Assembly: GCF_002261335.1 (NCBI RefSeq)
Contig: NZ_NEVL01000003.1
Location: forward strand, 744,001 to 808,000
Direction of reading: 5' to 3'
From: Bordetella genomosp. 1
Lineage (GTDB): Bacteria; Pseudomonadota; Gammaproteobacteria; Burkholderiales; Burkholderiaceae_B
DNA length: 64,000 nt
The position numbers and the translations under genes are program-made. Positions within the stretch are counted from its first letter, which is position 1; each line of letters opens with the position of its first letter. The notes under the pieces are model-generated. The model did no database searches. It was not told the DNA's origin and saw only the letters and a list, made by a program, of their open reading frames with translations. Of this stretch, positions 1 through 7,975 are shown piece after piece.

Positions 1-882
1 GTCGGCCTGATCCTGCTGGAACGCCACGGCCGCAAGCGCCAGCGCTACGCCAACACGCAGCGCATGCGGCCGATGCAGCCGCGCCGGCTGCACGGCGTGC
101 ACGCGCTCGCCGCCATCGTGCTGGGCTGGATCCCGGTGCTGCTGGGCTTCGTCGCGCCGGCCGCCTATCTGGTCTGGGAAACCTACAAGCGCCTGCACCT
201 GGTGGGCGGCGTGTCGGGCCAGCTGCTGATGGGCCTGAAGAACACGCTGCTGATCGCCACCGCCGCCACCCTGATCACGCTGGTCTGCGGCCTGATCGTG
301 GCCTGGGCCGGCCGCACCCTGCGCGAGAGCGCGCGCTTCAATCCCGGCCGCATGTGCGCCCGCGTCGCGAGCCTGGGCTATGCCGTGCCCGGCACCGTGC
401 TGGCCATCGGCCTGCTCACACCCTTCACCTGGCTCGACCGGGTCGCCGGCGGCGTGTTCGGCGTCGAGGGCATGCTGCTGATGGGCAGCATGGGCGCGCT
501 GGTGGTTGCGTACACGATCCGCTTTCTTGCGATCTCGACGGGCGGCATCGAGGCCGGCCTGGCGCGCATCCCGGCCTCGCTCGAACAGGCCTCGCGCCTG
601 CTGGGCGAGACGCCCGCGGGCACGCTGCGCCGCGTCCACCTGCCGCTGCTGCGCCCGGCGCTGGCCGCGGCCGCGCTGCTGGTGTTCGTGGACACCATGA
701 AAGAACTGCCCGCCACCCTGCTGCTGCGACCGATGAACTTCGACACGCTGGCGACCTGGCTCTACGCCGAGGCCGCGCGCGGCACCTACGAAGAAGGCGC
801 GGTCGCCGCGCTGGCCATCGTGCTCGCGGGCCTGTTGCCGGTCATCCTGCTGGCACGAACGAATTTGAAGATGGGACATTGA
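1..882 (+). CDS. ABC transporter permease, ferric-iron type (5'-truncated by window)
   Basis: This is the C-terminal 293 residues of an inner-membrane permease; the open frame runs in from base 1, so the start lies outside the window. Several hydrophobic spans are visible, for example around the run LLIATAATLITLVCGLIVAW. A cytoplasmic EAA-type loop (EQASRLLGETP ... LPLLRP), which docks on the ATPase, precedes the last spans. The sequence resembles FbpB/SfuB-type iron(III) permeases, which are usually about 550 residues with two fused permease halves, so roughly half is seen. The stop is one base from the start of the ATPase gene, so the two form an operon. Substrate is inferred from family resemblance only; the binding protein is not in view. 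Confidence 0.85.
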   Translation, partial: VGLILLERHGRKRQRYANTQRMRPMQPRRLHGVHALAAIVLGWIPVLLGFVAPAAYLVWETYKRLHLVGGVSGQLLMGLKNTLLIATAATLITLVCGLIVAWAGRTLRESARFNPGRMCARVASLGYAVPGTVLAIGLLTPFTWLDRVAGGVFGVEGMLLMGSMGALVVAYTIRFLAISTGGIEAGLARIPASLEQASRLLGETPAGTLRRVHLPLLRPALAAAALLVFVDTMKELPATLLLRPMNFDTLATWLYAEAARGTYEEGAVAALAIVLAGLLPVILLARTNLKMGH

Positions 883-883
883 G

Positions 884-1663
884 ATGGCGTCCGACCTGCT
901 GGAAATTTCGCATATCGCACTGGGCTACGACACGCCCGCCGGCCTCAAGGCCGTGGTGCGCGACCTGAGCCTGGGCCTGCCCGCCGGCCACATCGGCTGC
1001 CTGCTGGGCGAGTCGGGCTGCGGCAAGACCACCGTGCTGCGCAGCATCGCCGGCTTCGAGCCCGTGCGCGCCGGCCACATCGCGCTGGGCGGCCGCGTGC
1101 TCTCGTCGGCCACCGAACAGGTGGCCCCCGAACGCCGCAACGTCGGCATGATGTTCCAGGATTACGCGCTGTTCCCGCACCTCACCGTGAGCGAAAACGT
1201 GGCCTTCGGCCTGCGCAAGATGGAGCGCGCGGCCCGCACCGCGCGCGTGACCGAAATGCTGGAGCTGGTCGGCCTGGCCCACGTCGCGGCCAGCTACCCC
1301 CACGAAATCTCCGGTGGCCAGCAGCAACGCGTCGCCCTGGCCCGCGCCCTCGCCCCCTCCCCCGAACTGCTGCTGCTCGACGAACCCTTCTCGAACCTCG
1401 ACGTCGACACCCGCGAACGCCTCGCCTTCGAGGTCCGCGACATCCTCAAGACCACCGGCCACACGGCCATCCTCGTCACCCACAACCAGGCCGAAGCCTT
1501 CGCCATCGCCGACCGCATCGGCATCATGGCCAATGGCGAGATCGCGCAGTGGGACACCCCCTACAACCTGCGCCACACCCCCGCCAGCGATTTCGTGCGC
1601 GACTTCATCCGGCGGGAGACGCTGGTGGAGCAACGGGAGCAGGCTTATGCGCGGGGAAGGTGA
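884..1663 (+). CDS. ABC transporter ATP-binding protein, iron(III)-type
   Basis: This 259-residue nucleotide-binding subunit powers the permease encoded just upstream. It has Walker A GESGCGKTT (residues 42-50), Q-loop FQDYALFPH (91-99), ABC signature SGGQQQRVALARAL (143-156), Walker B LLLLDEP (162-168), the D-loop SNLD and H-loop VTHN. The C-terminal regulatory tail is very short compared with about 350 residues in full FbpC proteins, so this is a short-form ATPase. The ATG lies one base after the permease stop. It is the last gene of the operon; the following 500 bases show a sharp drop in GC. The substrate could equally be another cation or small anion. Confidence 0.88.
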   Translation: MASDLLEISHIALGYDTPAGLKAVVRDLSLGLPAGHIGCLLGESGCGKTTVLRSIAGFEPVRAGHIALGGRVLSSATEQVAPERRNVGMMFQDYALFPHLTVSENVAFGLRKMERAARTARVTEMLELVGLAHVAASYPHEISGGQQQRVALARALAPSPELLLLDEPFSNLDVDTRERLAFEVRDILKTTGHTAILVTHNQAEAFAIADRIGIMANGEIAQWDTPYNLRHTPASDFVRDFIRRETLVEQREQAYARGR

Positions 1664-2171
1664 GGTGGGCAGTTTAGGTGTGGGGAATCGTTGAACGGAC
1701 GCGGTGCATATGCTGGCTTGCGAATGCCGGCAGTTCTTTGCAAGTGCATCGTCAAACAACCTGTTCTACCCGCTTGATCGCACCATGACAAAGCGTCTGT
1801 AGAGGGATATTCCCGAGCACCCACCGCGCATGCCGAACTGACTTTGGCCATGTTGCTGCAACGATTGGCACATGTCGATCAACCTGCGATAGCGTTGCTG
1901 CCCCGTCTACCACCATCTCCTCCCTTCAAAAACCAACTAAGTCTTCCCACAGAAGGGGGAGTCGATTTGGCCCGCCAGCAGCTCGTTCTGGACAGCTACG
2001 TCCGTCCGTAATTTCGCCTTTAGAAACAGTGCTCACACAAAGTAAATATTTTGTATAATAACGGAACCAACTGTTACCGACCTCGTCGGGCCGGCGTTAT
2101 TTTGCGGCAGTTGCTCTTACCTTTCGAAGATAAGAACTCGGTTTCCAAGAACAAAACTTAAGAGACATGCG
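1664..2171. other. Intergenic transition into the AT-rich island
   Basis: About 500 bases without a convincing gene. GC is still high up to about 1700 and then falls, reaching an AT-rich stretch around 2020-2060. Short open frames on either strand lack ribosome binding sites and family resemblance. The right end holds the putative promoter of the ATPase gene at 2172. I see no tRNA, integrase fragment or clear direct repeat here, so the left boundary of the island is not sharply defined. Confidence 0.5.
2031..2059 (+). promoter_or_regulatory. Putative sigma-70 promoter of the island ATPase
   Basis: A perfect TATAAT hexamer sits at 2054-2059 inside an AT-rich patch. The -35 match about 17-18 bases upstream is weak. 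Transcription would begin near 2067 and leave a leader of about 105 bases before the ATG at 2172. Confidence 0.4.
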
Positions 2172-4181
2172 ATGAACGATCAAGAGAAGGCGCCAGGTGT
2201 TCGACCGGGGTTCCATCCAGCGTTTGATATGCAGCCCTTCAGCGAGACGGAGCGTGGAATCCTTCAGAACCTTTCATCAGAGTTCTATCTGACGAGTCAC
2301 GGAGGCAATGCGTTTCTCGGAAAGAATGCGCAGTATCGCTACTTCCTCCTTAAGGTGCCGAGCGAATATGCCGAAGAATTTAACCTGAAACGAGAAGTCG
2401 TATGCATTTTTTCTGCATATCCGAACTTTGAGCCGCGCGCCCTTGACGTCTACGAGGTCGCTCTCCGTCAGTATCAAGGGTTACGCCTTGAGAATGTAAG
2501 TCGAATCCTGATTGCTTCCGATCCAGAAGTCGAAACGGCCCTGAATGACTTGATCAAGTCGAACCCAGAACAGCCAATCATCATCCCATTCACATACTCC
2601 GAACTCGGAAAAGCGGTTTCGCCGAACTTTCTGCGCGCACGATTTCGGAAGTATTTTTTCACACGCAATCTGTTCAATTTCTTTTCGCCGCTCCAACGGG
2701 ATTTGTACTTTTTCGGACGAACACAAAAAGTCCAGCATCTCATCGCACGCTATGAGAGCAGCGAGAACTCGGGCTTATTTGGCCTCCGCCGCAGCGGCAA
2801 GACGTCTGTAATCTACGGAGTGGAAAGGGCGATGTCCGCACGCGGCAAGCGAACCGTGACTGTCGACTGCCAAAGCCCTAGCGTCCATCAACTCAGATGG
2901 AATGAGCTTCTACATAAGGTTGTGGAAGAAGTTCACAAAGCCAAAGAGTCAAAAATCCGACTCTCGGAGCGGTCGTCGTACACACCTCAAGATGCAGCCT
3001 CATTATTCGAGCAGGAGATGTTGCGGGTCCATGCATCGAAGAAGGCTGAGTCGATTCTGCTTATTTTTGACGAGATCGAACGCATCTCACCTGATACCGC
3101 GTCTTCGGAACATTGGCGAAGCCAGGACGATTTCGTGTTCTTTTGGCAATCCATGCGGGCTTTCTTCCAACGAAATCGGGGCGTATTTACGTTCATGATC
3201 GTTGGAACCAATCCGGCGTGCATTGAGGCCAGTACGGTAAATGGGCAAGACAACCCTATATTTGGGTCGCTACCGCGCGACTACCTTACTCCCTTCGATG
3301 CTGACCAAGTAGCAGAGATGGTAGGCCGACTTGGACGGTACATGGGACTTACATTTGATCCTATGCTCTTTGGGCGACTCACGGACGACTTCGGAGGGCA
3401 TCCCTTCCTGATTCGTCAAGTGTGTAGTGAGATTCATGATCTAGCCCCGCGCGATCGCCCTGCCTGGGTAGATAAACCATTGTATGAACAGGCCGTCGGA
3501 AGCTTCAAGAAAAAGTCCGCTCCGTATCTGAGCATGATCCTTGATGTGCTAGCAGAACAGTACAAGGACGAGTATGAAATGCTGAGGTATTTGGCGTCTG
3601 GTGACGTCGATGCATTTAACGAACTTGCTCATGATAGCGATGCATATACGGACCACCTTCGTGGCTACGGTTTGGTCACAGTTTCGGAACACGGCACTTC
3701 ATTTCGCATCGAATGCATCAAGGATTTCATGCTTGATCGGCATAAATACATGTCGCTATCGCTGTCAGCAGAACAACGCGAGGCTGAAGTCAGCGAGAGA
3801 CGTATTCGCCTTGAGCAAGGCTTTCGCAAGATCATTCGCAACCAACTCAAGGCCGCGTTTGGCGCTAAAGTTGCGCGCGAGAAGCTGTTGGCGGCGGTAC
3901 CTGAAAAGCGCCGTGAGAACTTAAGTGGATTCGATCTCGATCAAATTTTTGCTCCGAATGATAGTCCGCTTTACCTTTTGGAACTAATACAACTCCTGTC
4001 TCGCGAGTGGGAATCTTTCAAGCACATATTTCCCTTCGAGAAGGACAAGGCAGTTTGGATGTTGACAGAAATCAACTCGATGAGGCGCGATGCGCATTCA
4101 AATGAAATATCTAGCGAAGCTTTGAATGACCTCCGCATTTTCTTCGGAAGATTCGATCCCGTGATCGATGAGTGGGCTTGA
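2172..4181 (+). CDS. AAA/STAND-like ATPase with HEPN-like C-terminus (putative defence protein)
   Basis: A 669-residue cytoplasmic protein that I cannot assign to a named system. Residues 1-175 form an unrecognised alpha/beta region. A pre-AAA segment FFGRTQKVQHLI (180-191) leads to Walker A GLRRSGKT (204-211), Walker B ILLIFDE (295-301), a sensor-like IVGTN (343-347) and GGHPFLIRQV (408-417), the pattern of ORC/Cdc6-like and STAND ATPases. After a winged-helix-like stretch (460-530), the last 120 residues end in NSMRRDAHSN (635-644), which resembles the R-x(3-4)-H core of HEPN domains of the Swt1 type. Codon use and GC are unlike the neighbours, which points to transfer. The start has only a weak AAGAG site. 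Function as an abortive-infection or sensing ATPase is inference. Confidence 0.7.
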   Translation: MNDQEKAPGVRPGFHPAFDMQPFSETERGILQNLSSEFYLTSHGGNAFLGKNAQYRYFLLKVPSEYAEEFNLKREVVCIFSAYPNFEPRALDVYEVALRQYQGLRLENVSRILIASDPEVETALNDLIKSNPEQPIIIPFTYSELGKAVSPNFLRARFRKYFFTRNLFNFFSPLQRDLYFFGRTQKVQHLIARYESSENSGLFGLRRSGKTSVIYGVERAMSARGKRTVTVDCQSPSVHQLRWNELLHKVVEEVHKAKESKIRLSERSSYTPQDAASLFEQEMLRVHASKKAESILLIFDEIERISPDTASSEHWRSQDDFVFFWQSMRAFFQRNRGVFTFMIVGTNPACIEASTVNGQDNPIFGSLPRDYLTPFDADQVAEMVGRLGRYMGLTFDPMLFGRLTDDFGGHPFLIRQVCSEIHDLAPRDRPAWVDKPLYEQAVGSFKKKSAPYLSMILDVLAEQYKDEYEMLRYLASGDVDAFNELAHDSDAYTDHLRGYGLVTVSEHGTSFRIECIKDFMLDRHKYMSLSLSAEQREAEVSERRIRLEQGFRKIIRNQLKAAFGAKVAREKLLAAVPEKRRENLSGFDLDQIFAPNDSPLYLLELIQLLSREWESFKHIFPFEKDKAVWMLTEINSMRRDAHSNEISSEALNDLRIFFGRFDPVIDEWA

Positions 4182-4443
4182 AGACTTTCTCCAAGACTGA
4201 TATGCGTCAACACAGCATTAGGGCGTCATGTCGCGAGCCATGCGACCGAGCCTGTGCCAACTCCAGCGGAATGCATCCAGCCAACTTTGAGTAGCAGGGT
4301 TTAGGCTTCGACACGAAGTCGGCTAGGGGTGCAACGGCCGAGATCAGCCCTCCACAGCTCCGGCGCACCATACCGCCGCACATGAGTGCACAAAGACTAA
4401 GTTCTGCGCTCCCCGAAAAGAAGGGAACGCGCAACCAACCCAA

Positions 4444-4467
4444 AAAACCGGCCACGCGGCCGGTTTT
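4444..4467 (-). terminator. Intrinsic terminator kept with the pirin remnant
   Basis: Perfect 10-bp stem AAAACCGGCC / GGCCGGTTTT with a 4-base loop. Read leftwards it is followed by a run of T. It is the same hairpin that terminates the intact pirin gene (6060-6083), and here it lies downstream of the two-gene minus-strand cassette (5873-4899), so it probably terminates that transcript. Confidence 0.7.
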
Positions 4468-4497
4468 CATTCCTGCAAGCGAGCGTGTTACCCCCCC

Positions 4498-4770
4498 TCA
4501 CCCCTTAACCGCCGGCAACGGAATGAACTCGCTTTCATCCCCCGGCACGATCAGATCGAAGCGGGTGCGGGTCCAGTCGTCCTTGGCTTGTACAATACGG
4601 TCCTTGTTGCCGGAGACGAGGTCCGCCCGGTGAAGCGCGCCGTTCTGCGGTTCTCGCAGCACAGCGCAGTCCGAGGGCGCTCAGACCCTCAGGCATGATC
4701 CAACAACGGGGCTTGAGGGCGACGCCGTCGACCTCGACCTAGCGCTGCTTTAGGTAGGTTGGCCGCTCTG
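4498..4770 (-). pseudogene. Remnant of pirin 3' end
   Basis: Read leftwards, the last 40 codons still translate in frame to a pirin tail ending PGDESEFIPLPAVKG and a TGA, matching the intact pirin at 6112-7020 with a few substitutions (for example E to V, E to D and Q to L) and several silent changes. Upstream of about 4620 the frame is lost through indels and mismatches. The silent changes suggest that this copy diverged while still coding, so it may descend from a foreign or ancestral pirin allele rather than a recent duplication. No start or metal-binding half is present, so it cannot make a functional protein. Confidence 0.75.
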
Positions 4771-4898
4771 CCATATACGCGACCGGATCTTGCCGCGGGC
4801 CGGCTTGTATTTGGATGACTCGTCGCCAGTAAGGCATCAAATTACTCTTTCGGAGAGCCCGTCGAAAAACATGGCCAGAAGCTTTATTCACAGCGGCA

Positions 4899-5426
4899 TC
4901 ACTGACTTTTAGCCCTCATTATGAGCATTTCTGCAAAATCATAGGCTCTGTTCTTTATTTGTTCGGCGACTGCGTTTTCCGTCTGAACAATCGGATTTTC
5001 AATCCAAAGCCTTTCCTGCCATGGCAAAGCCGAAATCGCTCTGGCCGCCTCATCAAATCCATTACTCCAGAATACTCCGGCCACGTTGTAGCTTCGCCGA
5101 TACAGTTGGCCAACAAGTGCCTCCACATCTTTAATGGATGAGCCGTGTGAATGCGATGAAAGAATGCAGATATCCGCATCGCAGAAAAATTTCTTGAAAT
5201 AGTTTTCTGGACTCAAATAGGTAGCTCGCATTTCCTGGAAGCTACGATTCGCTGTGAACAGCGTTTGGAGTCTCTTTGGCGCTCTAGGATGCCGAATATC
5301 TTTAAGCGTGTTTTTGGGAAGTCGTTTATACGACTCTTGACAGAGGGCCTGCACTAAAAACCTCTGGAAAGATGTTTTCCCTGTGTTGTTATCACCAATA
5401 AGCACATACGCCCAGTTCGAGAACAT
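4899..5426 (-). CDS. P-loop NTPase-like protein of unknown function
   Basis: A 175-residue protein with a Walker A motif GDNNTGKT at residues 11-18, right at the N-terminus (VLIGDNNTGKTSFQRFL). A hydrophobic strand DADICILSSHSHG could be the Walker B equivalent, but it lacks the usual acidic pair. I chose the ATG at 5426 because GAGGAA lies 6-8 bases upstream; an in-frame GTG at 5447 would add seven residues. It is the second gene of a minus-strand pair, 48 bases after the 132-residue partner, and both are AT-rich. The family is not recognised. It could be a small regulatory or defence NTPase whose partner supplies the effector or DNA-binding part; that is inference. Confidence 0.65.
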   Translation of the reverse strand: MFSNWAYVLIGDNNTGKTSFQRFLVQALCQESYKRLPKNTLKDIRHPRAPKRLQTLFTANRSFQEMRATYLSPENYFKKFFCDADICILSSHSHGSSIKDVEALVGQLYRRSYNVAGVFWSNGFDEAARAISALPWQERLWIENPIVQTENAVAEQIKNRAYDFAEMLIMRAKSQ

Positions 5427-5474
5427 TCCGACTTCCTCACATAGCACGATGAGTGCCCTCTATTCGATGAACGA

Positions 5475-5873
5475 TTAGATCAGCCACGTTGCATTAGGTT
5501 GGGTGCCGTCCACCCCTAGAATTCCCAATGCAGCCAAGATCGGGACTACGTAGTTGACAACTCTAGTGTTACCGTTGGCTTCTCGCGCGGCCATGCAAAG
5601 AGGACCTGAATGTTCAGCAGTCTGGTTCGAGCGGATTTCGCATGCGTTCGAGGCACCGTGCCCATGCGCGACTAGATAACGTAACACCGCCAAAAATGCC
5701 GTTCGGCGAATGATTATCGGAGAACCTCCCGCCGTTGCGATTTCCACAGCATCGCGGTCGACCGCTTCTACGGTAAAGGCCCGACCGACTGCATCATCGG
5801 GCGTTCTTAAATCAGTCAATCCTTCAATTCTTGGCCAAACATGAAGGAGAGAGTTATTCAACAACGCGTCCAT
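5475..5873 (-). CDS. Hypothetical protein, partner of the P-loop protein
   Basis: A 132-residue protein with no recognised family. The N-terminal 50 residues (LLHVWPRIEGLTDL ...) look like a compact beta-rich unit. The C-terminal half, including RRTAFLAVLRYLVAHGH and RVVNYVVPILAALGILG, has the helix spacing of a winged-helix fold. No signal peptide or membrane span is seen. The start has AAAGGTG six bases upstream. It is first in a two-gene minus-strand unit with a possible promoter at 5912-5940, and it is bracketed with its partner by the duplicated pirin 3' ends. Low GC relative to flanking genes suggests acquisition by transfer. Confidence 0.6.
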   Translation of the reverse strand: MDALLNNSLLHVWPRIEGLTDLRTPDDAVGRAFTVEAVDRDAVEIATAGGSPIIIRRTAFLAVLRYLVAHGHGASNACEIRSNQTAEHSGPLCMAAREANGNTRVVNYVVPILAALGILGVDGTQPNATWLI

Positions 5874-5911
5874 ATAGTCACCTTTCTACGTTGAACCAAT
5901 GAGTGAAGCAG

Positions 5912-5940
5912 ATAGTAACTTGTTGTGACATAAAGAACAA
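5912..5940 (-). promoter_or_regulatory. Possible promoter of the two-gene cassette
   Basis: On the minus strand TTGTTC (5940-5935) and TACTAT (5917-5912) are separated by 17 bases, 38 bases before the ATG at 5873. Both hexamers are partial matches to the sigma-70 consensus. Confidence 0.35.
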
Positions 5941-6057
5941 GAAGCATGGTAGATCCATTTCAGATCAAAAGCAGCCTCCGCGCCCGATCCCAAGCCCGCC
6001 TGCGCACCTTCATGTAAATTTATGAGAGTTGCGCATTAAGTGCGCGTTCTCGCGCAA

Positions 6058-6412
6058 GAAAAACCGGCCCTGCGGCCGGTTTTAATTCCTGCAAGCGAAC
6101 CTATACCCCCCTCACCCCTTAACCGCCGGCAACGGAATGAACTCACTCTCATCCCCCGGCACGATCTGGTCGAAGCGGGTGCGGGTCCATTCGTCTTTGG
6201 CTTGTTCGATGCGGTCCTTGCTGCTGGAGACGAAGTTCCACCAGATGAAGCGCGGGCCGTCGAGGGGTTCGCCGCCGAGCACGGCGAAGCGGGCGGCGCT
6301 CAGGGCCTTGAGCGTGACCGGACAGCCGGGCTTGAAGACGATCAGGCGGCCGGGTTCGAAGACGACGCCGTCGACCTCGACCTGCCCTTGCACCAGGTAG
6401 GCGGCGCGTTCT
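6058..6412. repeat. Direct repeat copy B: 3' end of the intact pirin gene plus terminator
   Basis: This is the intact counterpart of the degenerate segment 4442-4770. It covers the last 100 codons of the pirin gene and its terminator. Its left edge coincides with the change from AT-rich island to GC-rich chromosome. Confidence 0.75.
6060..6083 (-). terminator. Intrinsic terminator of the pirin gene
   Basis: Perfect 10-bp stem AAAACCGGCC / GGCCGGTTTT with a CTGC loop, followed leftwards by TTTTTC. It begins 28 bases after the pirin stop and is duplicated at 4444-4467. Confidence 0.8.
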
Positions 6413-7020
6413 TCGTATTGCGCGTCCAGGTCAAGGCGTGCGCCGGCCTGCATCTGGACGTCGCCGTAGAACAGCGGCGACAGGGTCTTCACCTTGGAGG
6501 TCTGGCCGAACAGCGTGCCGGCGACGACCTGGGCGCGCACGCCCTCGCCTTCGACCACGGGCTGCGCGTCGAGGCCGTAGTGGGTGAAGCCAGGATCGGT
6601 TTCCTCGTGCTGGCGCGGCAGGGCCACCCAGGTCTGCAGGCCGAACAGGCGCTGCGGGCCCTTCCGACTCTCGGGCGAGGAGCGCTCGGAGTGGACGATG
6701 CCGCGGCCGGCGGTCATCCAGTTGACTTCGCCCGGGCTGATGAGCTGCACGTGGCCCACGCCGTCGCGGTGCACGATGCCGCCTTCATACAGGTACGTGA
6801 CCGTCTCCAGGCCGATGTGCGGGTGGGGCCGCACGTCCATGCCGGCGTTGGCCGGGAACAGGGCCGGGCCCATTTCGTCGAGGAACACGAAGGCGCCCAC
6901 CGAGCGGCGTTGCGCCGAGGGCAGCGCGCGCTTCACTTCGAAGCCGCCGAGGTCGGAGGAGCGCGGCACGACGACGGTGTCGACGGCGCTGGCGGGGTCG
7001 GAATGGGAGAGATCGGACAT
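6112..7020 (-). CDS. Pirin family protein
   Basis: A 302-residue bicupin of the pirin family. The metal-binding residues of the N-terminal cupin are visible in RPHPHIGLETVTYL (two His) and GRGIVHSE (His and Glu), which in known pirins hold iron or another divalent metal. The C-terminal cupin (about 180-280) is present. Bacterial pirins have been linked to quercetin dioxygenase activity and to redox control of pyruvate metabolism; which applies here cannot be told. It lies 106 bases downstream of a second, shorter pirin on the same strand. Its 3' end and terminator are duplicated 1.6 kb away, marking it as an insertion site for the island. Confidence 0.9.
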   Translation of the reverse strand: MSDLSHSDPASAVDTVVVPRSSDLGGFEVKRALPSAQRRSVGAFVFLDEMGPALFPANAGMDVRPHPHIGLETVTYLYEGGIVHRDGVGHVQLISPGEVNWMTAGRGIVHSERSSPESRKGPQRLFGLQTWVALPRQHEETDPGFTHYGLDAQPVVEGEGVRAQVVAGTLFGQTSKVKTLSPLFYGDVQMQAGARLDLDAQYEERAAYLVQGQVEVDGVVFEPGRLIVFKPGCPVTLKALSAARFAVLGGEPLDGPRFIWWNFVSSSKDRIEQAKDEWTRTRFDQIVPGDESEFIPLPAVKG

Positions 7021-7126
7021 GAGGCACCTGAAAGCGTGAGAGTGAGGGTCCGGGCGGCGCCCGGCGGGGGAATGGCAGCGGGTCGGTCAGGGGCAGCCCG
7101 GGGATCTCCCCCGGGCCGCGTTCACT

Positions 7127-7825
7127 TTACGGCAGATCGAACACCAGCACTTCGGCGGCGTCGCCGTGCTCGATGCGCACGCTGGCCTCGCCTTCGAGCG
7201 ACACGGCGTCACCGGCCTGCAGCACCTGGCCATTGACGGTCAGATTGCCACGCGCCAGATGGACCCAGGCGCGGCGGCCGGCCGACAGCGGCAGCTCGGC
7301 GGTCTCGGCGCCGTCGAACAGGCCGGCGTAGAGACGTGCGTCCTGGTGGATCACCATCGAACCATCGGCGCCATCCGGCGAGATCACCTGGACCAGCTTG
7401 CCGCGCTTGTCGTCGGCCGTGTACGTCTTCTGATCGTACTCGGGCGCGATGCCGACCACGTTGGGCTCAATCCAGATCTGCAGCATGTGCGTGCCGGCGT
7501 CGGGCTGCGGGTTGAACTCCGAGTGGAGCACGCCGCGGCCGGCGCTCATGCGTTGCACGTCACCCGGGCGGATGGTGGAGCCGGTCCCCATGCTGTCCTT
7601 GTGGGCGACGGCGCCGTCCAGCACGTAGGTGATGATTTCCATGTCGCGGTGGCCGTGCGTGCCAAAGCCCCGGCCGGCGGCGATGCGGTCGTCGTTGATC
7701 ACGCGCAGCGGGCCGAAACCCATGTGGGCGGGATCGTAGTAGTTGGCGAACGAAAAGGTGTGCCAGGAATCCAGCCAGCCGTGGTTGGCGTGACCGCGTT
7801 CGGCAGCGGGGCGAAGAGTGATCAT
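7127..7825 (-). CDS. Pirin family protein, YhhW type
   Basis: A 232-residue pirin of the short YhhW type, which in Escherichia coli has quercetinase activity. It begins with the family-typical AAERGHANHGWLDSWHTFSF, followed by THGHRDMEIITYVLDG (two His ligands) and GVLHSEFN (His and Glu). The length fits the family (about 230). A purine-rich GGAGTTCCACC precedes the ATG. It is the first gene of the pirin pair and is divergent from a LysR regulator whose palindromic site lies in the 184-base gap, so LysR control of both pirins is likely. Such a LysR-pirin pairing is common in proteobacteria. Confidence 0.9.
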   Translation of the reverse strand: MITLRPAAERGHANHGWLDSWHTFSFANYYDPAHMGFGPLRVINDDRIAAGRGFGTHGHRDMEIITYVLDGAVAHKDSMGTGSTIRPGDVQRMSAGRGVLHSEFNPQPDAGTHMLQIWIEPNVVGIAPEYDQKTYTADDKRGKLVQVISPDGADGSMVIHQDARLYAGLFDGAETAELPLSAGRRAWVHLARGNLTVNGQVLQAGDAVSLEGEASVRIEHGDAAEVLVFDLP

Positions 7826-7975
7826 GGTGGAACTCCTTGATTTCGATTTGATGAACGGTTTGATCCGAGGGGCCCTGGCGGCCTATTCCGCCTGGCCCTC
7901 CGGTGTCGTTCACCGGATGAATCACATTCTGCGCGTCCGGCCCGGCCTTGAGATGGCGCGGTTTTGATGAGATCA

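Larger units (their letters stand above)
4442..4770. repeat. Direct repeat copy A: degenerate pirin 3' end plus terminator
   Basis: This segment aligns with 6058-6412 in the same orientation. Identity is high from 4442 to about 4620 and then decays, with roughly 28 bases net deleted before the match returns at GACGCCGTCGACCTCGACCT (4721-4740). The two copies bracket the cassette 4899-5873. Confidence 0.8.

Noticed and set aside
1645-1851. A 68-codon minus-strand frame in the gap after the ABC operon
   Set aside because: No ribosome site, no recognisable motif, and it overlaps the end of the ATPase gene.
4207-4470. An 87-codon minus-strand frame after the island ATPase
   Set aside because: It begins inside the terminator hairpin and has no ribosome site or similarity; it is probably chance.
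4899-5873. Toxin-antitoxin assignment for the two-gene cassette
   Set aside because: Size and order are compatible, but no toxin or antitoxin family motif is visible, so I left the function open.
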